DNA from: Betaproteobacteria bacterium
Lineage (GTDB): Bacteria > Pseudomonadota > Gammaproteobacteria > Burkholderiales > SG8-39
Assembly (NCBI GenBank): GCA_016234705.1
Contig: JACRAS010000250.1
Location: forward strand, 1-64,000
DNA: 64,000 bases
Reading direction: 5' to 3'
The number at the start of each line of letters is the position of its first letter. The first letter of the stretch is position 1. Under the pieces are notes generated by a model, which made no database searches, was not told the DNA's origin, and saw only the letters and a program-made list of their open reading frames with translations. Position numbers and translations under genes: made by a program. Positions 24,472 to 33,968 of this stretch are shown in pieces.

Positions 24472-25629
24472 ATGTACCGACTCTGGCTGACCTTCGCGCA
24501 AACTGCCACCATCTGCCTCGCCATCCTGTTCGTCGTCGCCACGCTCAAGCCGGAATGGCTGACGGGAAACCCCGCCACCCAAGTCGACGTGAACCAGGCA
24601 CAACCTTCCTCCGCCGCCGGCGCCGGCGTCAAAACTGCCTCCTACAGCGATGCCGTGCGCAAGGCAGTGCCTGCGGTGGTCAGCATTTTCACCAGCAAGG
24701 AAGTGAAGCGGCCGCGCAATCCCTTCCTGAACGATCCCTTGTTTCGCCATTTCTTCGGCGAACGCTTCGAGGACGAGGCGCAACGCGCCTTCGGTCTGGG
24801 CTCGGGCGTTATCATCGGCCGCAGGGGTTACATTCTGACCAACCAACACGTGGTCGAGGCCGCGGACGAAATCGAAGTGGCGCTTGCCGACGGCAAGAAG
24901 TTTGCCGCCAAGGTCGTGGGCAGCGATCCGGAAACCGACCTCGCCGTATTGAAGGTCGACGCGCAGAACCTGCCGGCCATTACGCTCGGTCAGGCGGAAA
25001 ACCTCAGAGTCGGCGACGTGGTGCTCGCCATCGGCAACCCGCTCGGCGTCGGCCAAACGGTAACCATGGGTATCGTTTCGGCCCTGCACCGGACCGGACT
25101 TTCCATCAATACGTTCGAGAATTTCATCCAGACCGACGCCGCGATCAATCAGGGAAATTCCGGCGGCGCGCTGATCGACTCATCCGGAAATCTGGTCGGC
25201 ATCAACACCGCGATACTGTCGCAAACCGGCGGCTCCATCGGCATCGGCTTCGCCATACCGGTTTCCACCGCCAAGCAGGTGATGGAGCAGTTGATCGCGA
25301 CCGGTGCGGTGACGCGCGGCTGGGTCGGCGTGGAGTTGCGGGAGATCACGGCGGACCTGGCCGAGTCGTTCAAACTGGGCGCCACCGCCGGCGTGCTCGT
25401 CGCCGGGGTGCAGCGCGGCAGCCCTGCCGACCGCGCCGGCATCAAACCCGGCGACATCGTGGTGAAGGTGGACGGCAAGCAAGTGGGGGACCCGGACTCG
25501 ATGCGCAATCTGATCGTGGCGCTAGCCCCGGGCCAGCAGACCACGCTCAAACTGAAGCGCGGCCAGAACGAACTGGAGCTGCAGGTGCAGGTAGGCAAGC
25601 GGCCCGGCGTGAAACGGTTGCGCGAGTAA
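24472..25629 (+). CDS. DegS/DegQ-like periplasmic serine protease
   Basis: This 385-residue trypsin-like protease is anchored by one N-terminal membrane segment (about 5-24). The catalytic triad is His126 (NQHVVEA), Asp156 (ETDLAVL) and Ser230 (GNSGGAL). A single PDZ domain follows at about 285-375 (GWVGVELREI, GVLVAGVQRGSPADRAGIKPGD in parts). One PDZ domain and an uncleaved anchor are the DegS/AlgW pattern of stress-sensing proteases that start sigma-E release, but annotation as DegQ or HtrA is equally common for this locus. It diverges from petABC and converges on tatC. Confidence 0.88.
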   Translation: MYRLWLTFAQTATICLAILFVVATLKPEWLTGNPATQVDVNQAQPSSAAGAGVKTASYSDAVRKAVPAVVSIFTSKEVKRPRNPFLNDPLFRHFFGERFEDEAQRAFGLGSGVIIGRRGYILTNQHVVEAADEIEVALADGKKFAAKVVGSDPETDLAVLKVDAQNLPAITLGQAENLRVGDVVLAIGNPLGVGQTVTMGIVSALHRTGLSINTFENFIQTDAAINQGNSGGALIDSSGNLVGINTAILSQTGGSIGIGFAIPVSTAKQVMEQLIATGAVTRGWVGVELREITADLAESFKLGATAGVLVAGVQRGSPADRAGIKPGDIVVKVDGKQVGDPDSMRNLIVALAPGQQTTLKLKRGQNELELQVQVGKRPGVKRLRE

Positions 25630-25660
25630 AAACCCGAATCCGCTGTGCCGAGCTGCGCAA

Positions 25661-26491
25661 CTACTTGAGTTGCTTCTGCTCGGCTTCGGCCTGGTCTGCG
25701 CGACCCTCCATATCCGCCGCGCCGGGCACCACCTGGCCCGAGATGCCTTCTCTCTGCGTCACGCGCCTGCCGAAAAACCGCTCGATCAGTTGCGCCAGAA
25801 GAATCCCTAACTCGTACAGCAGGCACATTGGGATCGCCAACAGAAGCTGCGACACCACGTCCGGCGGCGTGACCACTGCCGCCACCACGAAAGCGCCGAC
25901 GATCACATACGAGCGGATGTCCTTGAGCTTGGCCACCGTGACCACGCCGGTGCGCACCAGCACTACCTCGATCAGCGGAATCTCGAAGGTCACGCCGAAA
26001 GCCACAAACATAGTGAGCACGAAACTGAGGTAAGCCTCGATGTCCGGCGCCGGCGTGATGCTCTTCGGGGCAAACTGAATGATGAAGCGGAAAACCCAGT
26101 TGAATACCACGAAATAGCAGTAGGCGACCCCGGACAGGAACAGCACGGTGCTGCCGAACACCAGCGGCAGGGCGAAGCGCTTTTCATGTGTATAGAGACC
26201 CGGCGCGATGAAGGCCCAGGCCTGATACAGCACATAAGGCAGCGCCAGCAGAAACGCCGCCATCAGACCGACTTTGAGCGGCACCAGGAAAGGCGTGATC
26301 ACGCCGGTGGCGATCATGTGCGTGCCTTCGGGCAAGGTGCGCATCATCGGCAGCGCCAAGAAATCATAGATCTCGGCCAGCCCGGGCCAGAACCAGAGCA
26401 GCGCGAACACCCCCAATACGGCGTAAATCGACCGCAGCAGCCGGTCGCGCAACTCGACCAGATGGGAAATGAACGTTTCCTGCACGCTCAC
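25661..26491 (-). CDS. tatC: Sec-independent translocase TatC
   Basis: The 276-residue, six-helix membrane protein recognises twin-arginine signals. It begins with SVQETFISHLVELRDRLLRS, the conserved N-terminal signature, and contains PFLVPLKVGLMAAFLLALPY, LYTHEKRFALPLV and the F-x-FEIPLIEVVL segment. The C-terminal cytoplasmic tail is longer and more acidic than in E. coli. It is last of tatABC, six bases after tatB. Confidence 0.96.
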   Translation of the reverse strand: MSVQETFISHLVELRDRLLRSIYAVLGVFALLWFWPGLAEIYDFLALPMMRTLPEGTHMIATGVITPFLVPLKVGLMAAFLLALPYVLYQAWAFIAPGLYTHEKRFALPLVFGSTVLFLSGVAYCYFVVFNWVFRFIIQFAPKSITPAPDIEAYLSFVLTMFVAFGVTFEIPLIEVVLVRTGVVTVAKLKDIRSYVIVGAFVVAAVVTPPDVVSQLLLAIPMCLLYELGILLAQLIERFFGRRVTQREGISGQVVPGAADMEGRADQAEAEQKQLK

Positions 26492-26497
26492 TTGGGT

Positions 26498-26941
26498 TCA
26501 AGCCCTGGGCACGGCCGCCGAATCGGCCGCGGGCTTCGATTCCAGCCCCAGATCCATTTGCGCCGACGCGCTTGGGGTTTCAACGGCGACATCGGCCGGC
26601 GCAGCCGCCGTTCGTGTTTCCGCTTCCGTTCCGGCCTTGGCCTCCCCCGTGGCGGAAATACTTTGGTTCAGGGACTCCCCGGCGGCCTGGAGTTCCTCGC
26701 CGGCCTGGTTCACCGACTGCTCCACCGATTTTGCCGCGTCCTGGAATGTGGACCGGATGTTCTTCAGTTCGTCCAGATCCACTTCGCGCTGGATGTCGGC
26801 CTTCACGTCGTTGACATAGCGCTGCGCGCGGCCGAGCAGCGCCCCCAGCGTGCGCGCGACCCTGGGCAGACGCTCCGGACCGATCACGATCAGCGCCACC
26901 AGGGCAATGACTATCAGCTCGGAAAATCCGACGTCGAACAT
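26498..26941 (-). CDS. tatB: Sec-independent translocase TatB
   Basis: The 147-residue protein has a short N-terminal membrane helix (FDVGFSELIVIALVALIVIGPERLP), an amphipathic helix and an extended Ala/Glu/Thr-rich cytoplasmic tail. The Glu in helix 1 and the GPERLP hinge are the TatB signature. It forms the receptor complex with TatC for folded substrates such as the Rieske protein encoded nearby. Confidence 0.94.
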   Translation of the reverse strand: MFDVGFSELIVIALVALIVIGPERLPRVARTLGALLGRAQRYVNDVKADIQREVDLDELKNIRSTFQDAAKSVEQSVNQAGEELQAAGESLNQSISATGEAKAGTEAETRTAAAPADVAVETPSASAQMDLGLESKPAADSAAVPRA

Positions 26942-27014
26942 TTCAGTGGGCAGGGGGCCGGAAGAAAGACGGAGGGAGCGGGGCAGGCCGCCCCCGCCCT
27001 AGTTAAAACGCAAT

Positions 27015-27248
27015 TTACGCGCTCTTGGACTTCTCTTTGATTTCGCCCTCGATGATGTTGCCGTCCATCTTTTGCGAATTGCCGGCGGCGTCTGCGGGCT
27101 TGTCAGAGCCACCTTCTTTCATTCCGTCCTTGAACCCCCGCACCGCACCGCCTAAGTCGGCGCCGATGTTACGCAGCTTCTTCGTGCCGAATACGAGCAT
27201 GACTATGACCAGAACGATCAGCCAGTGCCAAATACTGAATGAACCCAT
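27015..27248 (-). CDS. tatA: Sec-independent translocase TatA
   Basis: The 77-residue protein begins [21 protein letters not shown] with the [10 protein letters not shown] hinge and an amphipathic helix ([14 protein letters not shown]), then a charged tail. TatA oligomerises to form the translocation pore. It is first of tatABC, 73 bases before tatB, and 104 bases after the hinT gene. Confidence 0.95.
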   Translation of the reverse strand: MGSFSIWHWLIVLVIVMLVFGTKKLRNIGADLGGAVRGFKDGMKEGGSDKPADAAGNSQKMDGNIIEGEIKEKSKSA

Positions 27249-27352
27249 GGCTTTACTCCTCTAAGGAATGACCCGACGAGAGGCCCCGTCCCCTCGTATC
27301 TCCTCCAACCCGAGGAAGCGCCGCCAAGATGGACCACCTTGGCCGAGCTTGC

Positions 27353-27700
27353 CTAACGTTTTATCATCGCCGGCAGACGTTCCTTGCCGCCGATGATGTG
27401 GATATGCAAATGATACACCTCTTGGCGGCCGACGCGCCCGGTGTTGATGACGGTGCGCCAACCGTCGCCGCAGCCTTGCGCTATGGCCAGTTTCGACGCC
27501 AGCGCCAGCATCTTGCCGAGCAGCAGTTGATGGCCGAGGTCCACTTCCGCGAGCGAGGCGATGTGCGGCTTGGGGATAACCATGAAGTGCACCGGCGCCA
27601 CCGGGCGGATGTCGTGAAAAGCAAGGATATCCTCGTCTTCGTAAACCTTGTTGCACGGGATCTTGCCGGCGATGATGTTGCAGAAAATGCAGTCTTCCAA
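27353..27700 (-). CDS. hinT: HIT-family nucleotide phosphoramidase (HinT-like)
   Basis: The 115-residue protein has the N-terminal DCIFCNIIAGKIP zinc/nucleotide region and the catalytic histidine triad HLHIHIIGG. It hydrolyses purine nucleoside phosphoramidates such as AMP-lysine. It is located between hisE and tatA, ten bases after hisE, a very common betaproteobacterial arrangement. Confidence 0.95.
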   Translation of the reverse strand: MEDCIFCNIIAGKIPCNKVYEDEDILAFHDIRPVAPVHFMVIPKPHIASLAEVDLGHQLLLGKMLALASKLAIAQGCGDGWRTVINTGRVGRQEVYHLHIHIIGGKERLPAMIKR

Positions 27701-27710
27701 GGCACGCCCC

Positions 27711-28055
27711 TTACTTGCGCTCGGCCTCGACCCGGGGACTCGCGCCCCTGGCCGCCTTTTCGTCTATCCCCGAAATGCCCTCGCGGCGTTTTAGCTCATA
27801 CAGCACGTCGCCGGGGCGCAGGCCGTAATGCGCCAGCATGATGAGGCAGTGAAACCACAGGTCGGCGGTCTCGCCGACGATGCGCAGCTTGTCCCCGTCC
27901 TTGGCGGCCATCACCGTTTCGGTCGCCTCCTCGCCGATCTTTTTCAGGATGGCGTCTTCGCCGCGCGAGAGCAGCCTTGAGACGTAGGAGGCATCTGCAT
28001 CTCCGCCCTTGCGCGCCTCGACCGTGTCGGCCAGGCGTTCGAGTATGTCGCTCAT
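27711..28055 (-). CDS. hisE: phosphoribosyl-ATP pyrophosphatase
   Basis: The 114-residue all-helical protein performs step 2 of histidine biosynthesis, removing PPi from PR-ATP. Conserved features are [24 protein letters not shown] in parts and [16 protein letters not shown], which bear the Mg-binding Glu/Asp residues. The start at MSDILERL (28055) is the family norm; an upstream frame to 28106 adds only hairpin-derived codons. It follows hisI after a gap holding two inverted repeats. Confidence 0.95.
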   Translation of the reverse strand: MSDILERLADTVEARKGGDADASYVSRLLSRGEDAILKKIGEEATETVMAAKDGDKLRIVGETADLWFHCLIMLAHYGLRPGDVLYELKRREGISGIDEKAARGASPRVEAERK

Positions 28056-28073
28056 TTTTGCTTGTCCTTGAAC

Positions 28074-28092
28074 AGGGGGGCTATGCCCCCCT
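28074..28092. other. G/C hairpin before hisE
   Basis: AGGGGGGC (28074-28081), loop TAT and GCCCCCCT (28085-28092) form a perfect 8-bp stem. It sits about 20 bases upstream of hisE within the transcript of the his operon. No U-tract follows in the direction of transcription, so intrinsic termination is unlikely. It could affect hisE translation or mRNA processing. Confidence 0.4.
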
Positions 28093-28112
28093 TGTATATC
28101 CCCCACATCAGG

Positions 28113-28151
28113 GGAAGCTCTGACTAAACGATGCGCTTAGTCGGAGCTTCC
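28113..28151. repeat. inverted repeat containing the end of hisI
   Basis: Positions 28113-28127 and 28137-28151 are 15-base arms matching at 14 of 15 positions around a 9-base loop. The right arm is the last five codons of hisI (GSSD-stop); the left arm is its reverse complement copy in the gap to hisE. The structure would form a long hairpin in the his mRNA right at the hisI stop codon. Confidence 0.6.
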
Positions 28152-28532
28152 TTTGCGGTATATGTCCTTGGGATCTTTGATCACCGGGTCCGTGACGACC
28201 CAGCTTCCGTCCGCGTATTTCCGGAAAAAGCAGTTGTGCCGGCCGGTGTGGCAGGCGATGCCGCCGACCTGCTCGACGCTAAGCAATATTACGTCCTCAT
28301 CGCAATCCAGGCGCAGCTCGCGCACCTTCTGCACGTGGCCCGACTCCTCGCCCTTGTGCCACAATTTCCGGCGCGAGCGCGACCAGTATACGGCTTCTCC
28401 GCCGGCAACCGTCTGCTCCAGCGCCGCTCGATTCATCCAGGCGAACATCAGCACCTTGCCGGTCGCCGCCTCCTGGGCGATCACCGGCACGAGGCCGTTC
28501 GCGTCCCACTTCACTTTGTCGAGCCAGTCCAT
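28137..28532 (-). CDS. hisI: phosphoribosyl-AMP cyclohydrolase
   Basis: The 131-residue enzyme opens the PR-AMP ring, step 3 of the pathway. It has [19 protein letters not shown] (here [14 protein letters not shown]), the DCDEDVILL Mg site and the zinc ligands in [13 protein letters not shown]. The start at [10 protein letters not shown] (28532) is preferred; a frame from 28562 adds ten residues without support. It is monofunctional, with hisE separate, as in other betaproteobacteria. Confidence 0.94.
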   Translation of the reverse strand: MDWLDKVKWDANGLVPVIAQEAATGKVLMFAWMNRAALEQTVAGGEAVYWSRSRRKLWHKGEESGHVQKVRELRLDCDEDVILLSVEQVGGIACHTGRHNCFFRKYADGSWVVTDPVIKDPKDIYRKGSSD

Positions 28533-28635
28533 ATCGGCTATCCAGTGTGAACCATGCAGCACATACGCTAAGCCGCGAAAAACCGGGCCGGCTCAGCCTC
28601 AACGGCTTTGCGCTTTTCGGTGCGCGCTCGACCCA

Positions 28636-29508
<873 letters not shown>

Positions 29509-29562
29509 GGTGTGAGAGATGGGGCGGGAGAAGCGAGGAGGGAGAAAAAACCGCCCCCCGGC

Positions 29563-30327
29563 TCAGCCTTCTCCCTTCTCCTTCTTCCCCTGTCCCAGCT
29601 TATCGGCCATCGCCTGCGCCTTCTTGAAGTCGACCGTGCCCTGGTAAATCGCGCGGCCGGTGATGACGCCGGTAATGCCTTCGGATTCGATTTTGCACAG
29701 GGCCTTGACGTCGTTGAGGTTGGTGAGCCCCCCGCTCGCGATCACCGGCACGATCAACTCGCGCGCCAACCTGATCGTGGCCTCGATGTTGACCCCGCTC
29801 AACATGCCGTCACGGCCGATGTCGGTATAAATTACGGCTTCGACGCCATAGTCCTGAAATTTCCGCGCCAGGTCGATCACGTCGTGCCCGGTCATTTTCG
29901 ACCAGCCCTCGACCGCAACCCTGCCGTCTTTGGCATCCAGGCCGACGATGATATGTCCGGGGAACGCGGTGCAGGCGTCCTGCAGGAAACCGGGATTTTT
30001 CACCGCTGCCGTGCCGATGATGATGTAGCTGATGCCGTCGTCGAGATAGCGCTCGACGGTGTCCAGATCGCGGATGCCGCCGCCCAGTTGTATCGGGATT
30101 TTTCCGCCGACCGCGCTTACGATGCCTTTGATCACGCCTTCGTTGCGCGGTTTGCCCGCAACCGCGCCGTTCAGATCAACCAGATGCAGCCTGCGCGCGC
30201 CCTGGCTCAGCCAATGCCCGGCCACCGCCGCCGGATCGTCGGAGAACACGGTCTCCTTTTCCATATTGCCCTGTTCGAGGCGCACGGCACGCCCCTCCTT
30301 GATATCGATCGCGGGGATGATAAGCAT
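29563..30327 (-). CDS. hisA: phosphoribosylformimino-5-aminoimidazole carboxamide ribotide isomerase
   Basis: The 254-residue (beta/alpha)8 isomerase performs step 4. It begins [20 protein letters not shown] with the catalytic Asp in PAID, and has [11 protein letters not shown] and [12 protein letters not shown] with the second Asp and phosphate sites. The order hisH-hisA-hisF is kept, with 52 bases to hisH and 54 to hisF. Confidence 0.96.
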   Translation of the reverse strand: MLIIPAIDIKEGRAVRLEQGNMEKETVFSDDPAAVAGHWLSQGARRLHLVDLNGAVAGKPRNEGVIKGIVSAVGGKIPIQLGGGIRDLDTVERYLDDGISYIIIGTAAVKNPGFLQDACTAFPGHIIVGLDAKDGRVAVEGWSKMTGHDVIDLARKFQDYGVEAVIYTDIGRDGMLSGVNIEATIRLARELIVPVIASGGLTNLNDVKALCKIESEGITGVITGRAIYQGTVDFKKAQAMADKLGQGKKEKGEG

Positions 30328-30379
30328 GTGTCGTTCTGGCTATGAAGGAGAAGGAGAGCGGGCGCCTAGGCGTTCCAGG

Positions 30380-31021
30380 TCACGGTTTCCAGGTCACGAA
30401 ATTGGCGAGCAGCGCAAGGCCGGCGGTCTGGCTTTTCTCGGGATGGAATTGCACGGCGAAAATATTATCCTGCGCCACCGCGCAGGTAAAGGGGAAAGCG
30501 TAGATGCTGTACCCGGCCACCAGTTCCGGTTTGCCCGCCTCGACGTAATAGCTGTGCACGAAATAATAGCGATTGGCGTCGGCGATGCCCCGCCACAGCG
30601 CGTGCGGTTCGGCTTGCATCACCTCGTTCCAACCCATGTGCGGCACCTTGAGCTTGCCGCCCTCGGCATCTCTCATCGCCGCCGGCGGAAAACGCTTGAC
30701 CTGCCCCGGAAAAACGCCCAGCCCGGGTGTATCGCCTTCTTCGCTGTGCTCGAACAGCATCTGCAAGCCGATGCAGATGCCGAGAAAGGGCTTGGAGCGC
30801 GCCGCCTCGAGCAGCACCGGACGCAAGCCCCTGCCATCCATCTCGCGCATGCAGTCGGGCATCGCGCCCTGGCCCGGGAACACCACGCGCTCGGCCCGTC
30901 TCACGACCTCGGGATCGGAGGTGACCCGCACATCCGCATCCGCTGCGACGTGCTCCAGCGCCTTGGATACCGAACGCAGGTTGCCCATGCCGTAGTCAAT
31001 GACTGCGATTGTATTGCTCAT
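30380..31021 (-). CDS. hisH: imidazole glycerol phosphate synthase, glutaminase subunit
   Basis: The 213-residue class-I glutamine amidotransferase begins NTIAVIDYGMGNLRSVSKAL. It has the nucleophile Cys in PFLGICIGLQMLFE and the His-Glu pair in FAVQFHPEKSQ. It supplies ammonia to HisF. All catalytic residues are seen. Confidence 0.96.
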   Translation of the reverse strand: MSNTIAVIDYGMGNLRSVSKALEHVAADADVRVTSDPEVVRRAERVVFPGQGAMPDCMREMDGRGLRPVLLEAARSKPFLGICIGLQMLFEHSEEGDTPGLGVFPGQVKRFPPAAMRDAEGGKLKVPHMGWNEVMQAEPHALWRGIADANRYYFVHSYYVEAGKPELVAGYSIYAFPFTCAVAQDNIFAVQFHPEKSQTAGLALLANFVTWKP

Positions 31022-31088
31022 TGGTACGACAGTTCAAAAAAGCGTGAACCGCGATAAAAATACACCGGTGACCTTGCTCCAAAAGCTT

Positions 31089-31676
31089 CTAGAGAGAACC
31101 CTTGGTCGAAGGCACGACGCCCGCGGCGCGAGGATCGGGCTCGATCGCCATGCGCAGCGCCCGGCCGAAAGCCTTGAACACGGTCTCGCACTGATGGTGC
31201 GCGTTATCACCGCGCAGATTGTCGATATGCAGCGTCACCTGGGCGTGGTTGACGAAGCCCTGGAAGAATTCGCGCACCAGGTCGACGTCGAACTCGCCGA
31301 TCCAGGCGCGGCTGAACTTGAGCTGATAGACCAGGCCGGGGCGTCCGGAAAAATCGATCACCACCCTGGAGAGCGCCTCGTCCAGCGGCACATAGGCGTG
31401 GCCATAGCGGCGTATGCCGCGCTTGTCACCGACCGCTTCGGCCACGGCTCGCCCCAAGCTGATGCCGACGTCCTCCACCGTGTGGTGGGCGTCGATGTGC
31501 AAGTCACCCTTGGCCGCGATCTCCAGGTCGATCATGCCGTGGCGCGCAACCTGGTCCAGCATGTGGTCGAGGAAGGGCAGGCCGGTGGCCAGTTTGGCCG
31601 AGCCGGCGCCATCCAGATCGAGGGACACGCTCACCTGGGTTTCCAGGGTATCGCGCTTAATCTTGGAGCAGCGCAT
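31089..31676 (-). CDS. hisB: imidazoleglycerol-phosphate dehydratase
   Basis: The 195-residue monofunctional dehydratase performs step 6. Its Mn-binding repeats are [21 protein letters not shown], and later [18 protein letters not shown]. It begins with the [13 protein letters not shown] strand. It should directly follow hisC, but 1.2 kb of toxin-antitoxin DNA lies between. A candidate own promoter is described at 31713-31740. Confidence 0.96.
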   Translation of the reverse strand: MRCSKIKRDTLETQVSVSLDLDGAGSAKLATGLPFLDHMLDQVARHGMIDLEIAAKGDLHIDAHHTVEDVGISLGRAVAEAVGDKRGIRRYGHAYVPLDEALSRVVIDFSGRPGLVYQLKFSRAWIGEFDVDLVREFFQGFVNHAQVTLHIDNLRGDNAHHQCETVFKAFGRALRMAIEPDPRAAGVVPSTKGSL

Positions 31677-31712
31677 AAATTATTAGCCGAAGGTGTAGCC
31701 GAGATACTCCGC

Positions 31713-31740
31713 ATTCTAACCCAGCACGACGGGAGAGCAA
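31713..31740 (-). promoter_or_regulatory. candidate promoter for hisB and downstream his genes
   Basis: On the minus strand TTGCTC (31735-31740) and TAGAAT (31713-31718) are 16 bases apart and lie about 37 bases before the hisB start. It lies downstream of the terminator at 31853-31875, so it could restore expression of hisB-hisH-hisA-hisF-hisI-hisE. This is a prediction from consensus match only. Confidence 0.4.
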
Positions 31741-31823
31741 AACGGCGCAGGGCAACGGTAGTGTCTCAGTTTGATTTGTATTTGTAACAGCGGCGGGATT
31801 CGAAATCAATTTCAAATCGGCGC

Positions 31824-31843
31824 GGATTATCCGGCCATAATCC
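31824..31843. promoter_or_regulatory. inverted repeat upstream of hisB
   Basis: GGATTAT (31824-31830) and ATAATCC (31837-31843) form perfect 7-bp arms around CCGGCC. It lies between the TA-module terminator and hisB. It could be an operator or the scar of the insertion. The function is unknown. Confidence 0.3.
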
Positions 31844-31852
31844 ACGCACGAA

Positions 31853-31875
31853 ACAAAAACCCGCCGAAGCGGGTT
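31853..31875 (-). terminator. intrinsic terminator after the TA module
   Basis: Read on the minus strand, AACCCGC-TTCG-GCGGGTT followed by a run of T (31853-31857) is a compact GC hairpin with U-tract, 17 bases beyond the stop of the HTH gene at 31892. It should stop transcripts coming from hisG-hisD-hisC and the TA genes before hisB. Confidence 0.7.
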
Positions 31876-31891
31876 AATAAGTTAGTTTAAG

Positions 31892-32383
31892 TTATGCGGC
31901 CTTCCTAGGTTTCCAACCTTGAATTGTTTTCTCGTAGAAGTTTTTCTCGCTCATAGGCGCATCAGTTTCTTCAAGGGATTTAGAAAGCTCCTGAAGGTCA
32001 AGTTTCCCACCAGCAGTTTGAATGAATAACGCACGCACTAGCAAATCAGCGGGGCCAGAGATTTCGCTCTCACCCTTCTCCCACCGCGCAACTTGCTGTG
32101 AACTAAGACCAAGAAATTTCCCCAGGTCGGATTGAGTTAGGTTCATTTGCTTACGCAAAAATCGCAACTCCCTTCCGGAAAGAACCTTCTTTTGGCTAGA
32201 CAAATCACAACCAATCGCCATGTGCAATTGGTCAAGGTTCTTGATTGATAAACCCTCTCCGTACGGAGTTTTTTCAATCTCATATCCGCTAAGCAGATAT
32301 ACGTTGTCCAACCCGCAATCTGTATAGTGCAGCGGCGTTTTGTCCTTCTCTCCGTGGTGTCTCCACGCGGCCGGCTGTTTCAT
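31892..32383 (-). CDS. HTH-type antitoxin/regulator (MqsA-like C-terminus)
   Basis: The protein has 163 residues. The N-terminal part (TPLHYTDCGLDNVYLLSGYEI) is typical of regulators paired with DUF4258 toxins. The C-terminal helix-turn-helix (LRFLRKQMNLTQSDLGKFLGLSSQQVARWEKGESEISG) resembles the MqsA/XRE DNA-binding domain. It presumably binds the palindrome at 32648-32662. The codons are AT-richer than the surrounding his genes, consistent with acquisition. GGAGGGAG lies before its ATG. Confidence 0.8.
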   Translation of the reverse strand: MKQPAAWRHHGEKDKTPLHYTDCGLDNVYLLSGYEIEKTPYGEGLSIKNLDQLHMAIGCDLSSQKKVLSGRELRFLRKQMNLTQSDLGKFLGLSSQQVARWEKGESEISGPADLLVRALFIQTAGGKLDLQELSKSLEETDAPMSEKNFYEKTIQGWKPRKAA

Positions 32384-32654
32384 TACAAGTTCTCCCTCCT
32401 TTAATTTTCAGAGCGATCTTGCACTTCCATTCATTGCGCTCTGTAAGTTCCGGCGCATCATCAACATAACCCTCTCGCAATACTCGAAAAACATCAATGT
32501 CTAATATCTCTCTCTCACTCATCCGCTCACGAGCATGAGTTCCCAAAATCACGTTTTCGGTTTTTTGTGCAATCTCCCGAATACGCTTTTGGGCGATAGC
32601 GGCTGTCAATCTCATCGCCGCGACCTTTTTCTCATCGTTGGACCTACCTATCAT
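32289..32654 (-). CDS. DUF4258 toxin-like protein (C-terminus uncertain)
   Basis: This frame has 121 residues. The DUF4258 core is clear: ILGTHARERMSEREILDIDVF, then VLREGYVDDAPELTERNEWKCKIALKIKGGR. After KGGR the frame runs for about 30 residues inside the start of the antitoxin gene (95-bp overlap), giving an improbable basic tail. The natural C-terminal strand may have been lost by a small deletion or frameshift near 32385-32400, so toxin activity is doubtful. It is first of the pair, with its start inside the operator palindrome. Confidence 0.65.
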   Translation of the reverse strand: MIGRSNDEKKVAAMRLTAAIAQKRIREIAQKTENVILGTHARERMSEREILDIDVFRVLREGYVDDAPELTERNEWKCKIALKIKGGRTCNETAGRVETPRREGQNAAALYRLRVGQRISA

Positions 32655-32662
32655 AATGATAG
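32648..32662. promoter_or_regulatory. palindromic operator of the TA module
   Basis: CTATCATAATGATAG is a perfect palindrome with a single central base, overlapping the toxin start codon (32652-32654). Its position fits autoregulation by the HTH antitoxin. Confidence 0.5.
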
Positions 32663-32745
32663 TTCAATTACGACATGTCAAGAGATTTTCTTGAAAGGTA
32701 GCGTTTAACCGTATGTTTAGTAGGCATTTACCTACCAAAATCGGG

Positions 32746-32808
32746 CTAATCCGCTAGTTTGGCGATCTCTTTGTTGGGGTCGCGTGGGCGTTTTGGTTTC
32801 GTTGCCAT
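32746..32808 (-). pseudogene. truncated small conserved protein (20 codons)
   Basis: A frame from ATG 32808 reads MATKPKRPRDPNKEIAKLAD and stops. The start resembles small basic proteins that open with KRPRDPNQLAKxIVD and are common near mobile DNA. Here only the first 20 codons remain. It belongs to the foreign segment between hisC and hisB. Confidence 0.35.
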
Positions 32809-32897
32809 GCCTAATTCTAACTCTAACGCGACCGGCTAACCGCTGTCAGAACCCTTACATTCAAACTGTGACACTGCCAGGACAATATGTGTCTATT

Positions 32898-33959
32898 CTA
32901 GGTCAGAATGGCCCTCAGGACTCCGATCAGAGCCTCGCACTGCGCATCGGTCCCGACCGTGATGCGCAGGAACGGCGCGATTCGAGGCGGGTTTTTGAAA
33001 TGCCGCACGATAATGCTGCGCTGGCGCAACTTGGCGGCAAGCTCAGCGCCGCCGAGCGCGCCATGCCGCGCAAAGACGAAATTGGCGGCTGAAGGCAGCA
33101 CGTCGAAACCTAGCGATTCAAGATCGGCCACCAGCCGGGTTCGGGTGGCGACCACCTTGGCACAGGTTTCCTCGAAATAAGCGCGGTCCGCCATCGCGGC
33201 GGCTGCCCCGGCCACGGCGAAACGATCCAGTGGGTAGGAGTTGAAGCTGTCCTTTACACGAAGCAGCGCCTCGATCAGTTCCGCATGGCCGAGCGCATAC
33301 CCCACGCGCAGCCCCGCCAGTGAGCGGGATTTCGACAGGCTATGCACGACGAGGAGTTGCGGGTAACGCTCAACCAGCCCGACAGCCGACTCGGCGCCGA
33401 AATCCACGTAGGCCTCGTCGACCACCACCACCGACCCCGCATTCGCGCGCAACAGGCGTTCGATCTCGGCGAGCGCAAGCGGCCGGCCGGTGGGCGCATT
33501 CGGATTGGGGAAAATGATGCCGCCATTCGGCGTCAAATAATCGTCAACGCGAATCTCGAACGACTCGGTCAGCGGCACCTGCTTGTATTCGATACCGTAC
33601 AGGCCGCAATACACCGGATAGAAGCTATAGGTAATATCCGGAAACAACACCGGTTGTTCATGCTTTAGCAGCGCGAGGAAAGTGTGCGCCAGCACCTCGT
33701 CGGAACCGTTGCTGACGAACACCTGGGCAGGTTTCAGCTTATGCAAGGCCGCGATGGATTCCTTGAGGCTATCGCAGTTAGGGTCGGGATAGAGCCGCAA
33801 CGTAACACCCCCCTCGGCGCGCAACGCCGCCAGCGCCCGCGGGCTCGGGCCGTAGGGGTTCTCGTTGGTGTTGAGCTTGACCAGCTTGGGCAGCTTGGGT
33901 TGTTCCCCCGGCACGTAGGGCGTCAATCCATCTACAACTTTGCTCCAATAGCGGCTCAC
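32898..33959 (-). CDS. hisC: histidinol-phosphate aminotransferase
   Basis: The 353-residue fold-type I PLP enzyme performs step 7. Landmarks are [47 protein letters not shown] and the PLP-lysine in [16 protein letters not shown]. It starts at 33959, nine bases after hisD. The stop is followed by the foreign segment. Confidence 0.95.
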   Translation of the reverse strand: MSRYWSKVVDGLTPYVPGEQPKLPKLVKLNTNENPYGPSPRALAALRAEGGVTLRLYPDPNCDSLKESIAALHKLKPAQVFVSNGSDEVLAHTFLALLKHEQPVLFPDITYSFYPVYCGLYGIEYKQVPLTESFEIRVDDYLTPNGGIIFPNPNAPTGRPLALAEIERLLRANAGSVVVVDEAYVDFGAESAVGLVERYPQLLVVHSLSKSRSLAGLRVGYALGHAELIEALLRVKDSFNSYPLDRFAVAGAAAAMADRAYFEETCAKVVATRTRLVADLESLGFDVLPSAANFVFARHGALGGAELAAKLRQRSIIVRHFKNPPRIAPFLRITVGTDAQCEALIGVLRAILT

Positions 33960-33968
33960 CAGCGCACC

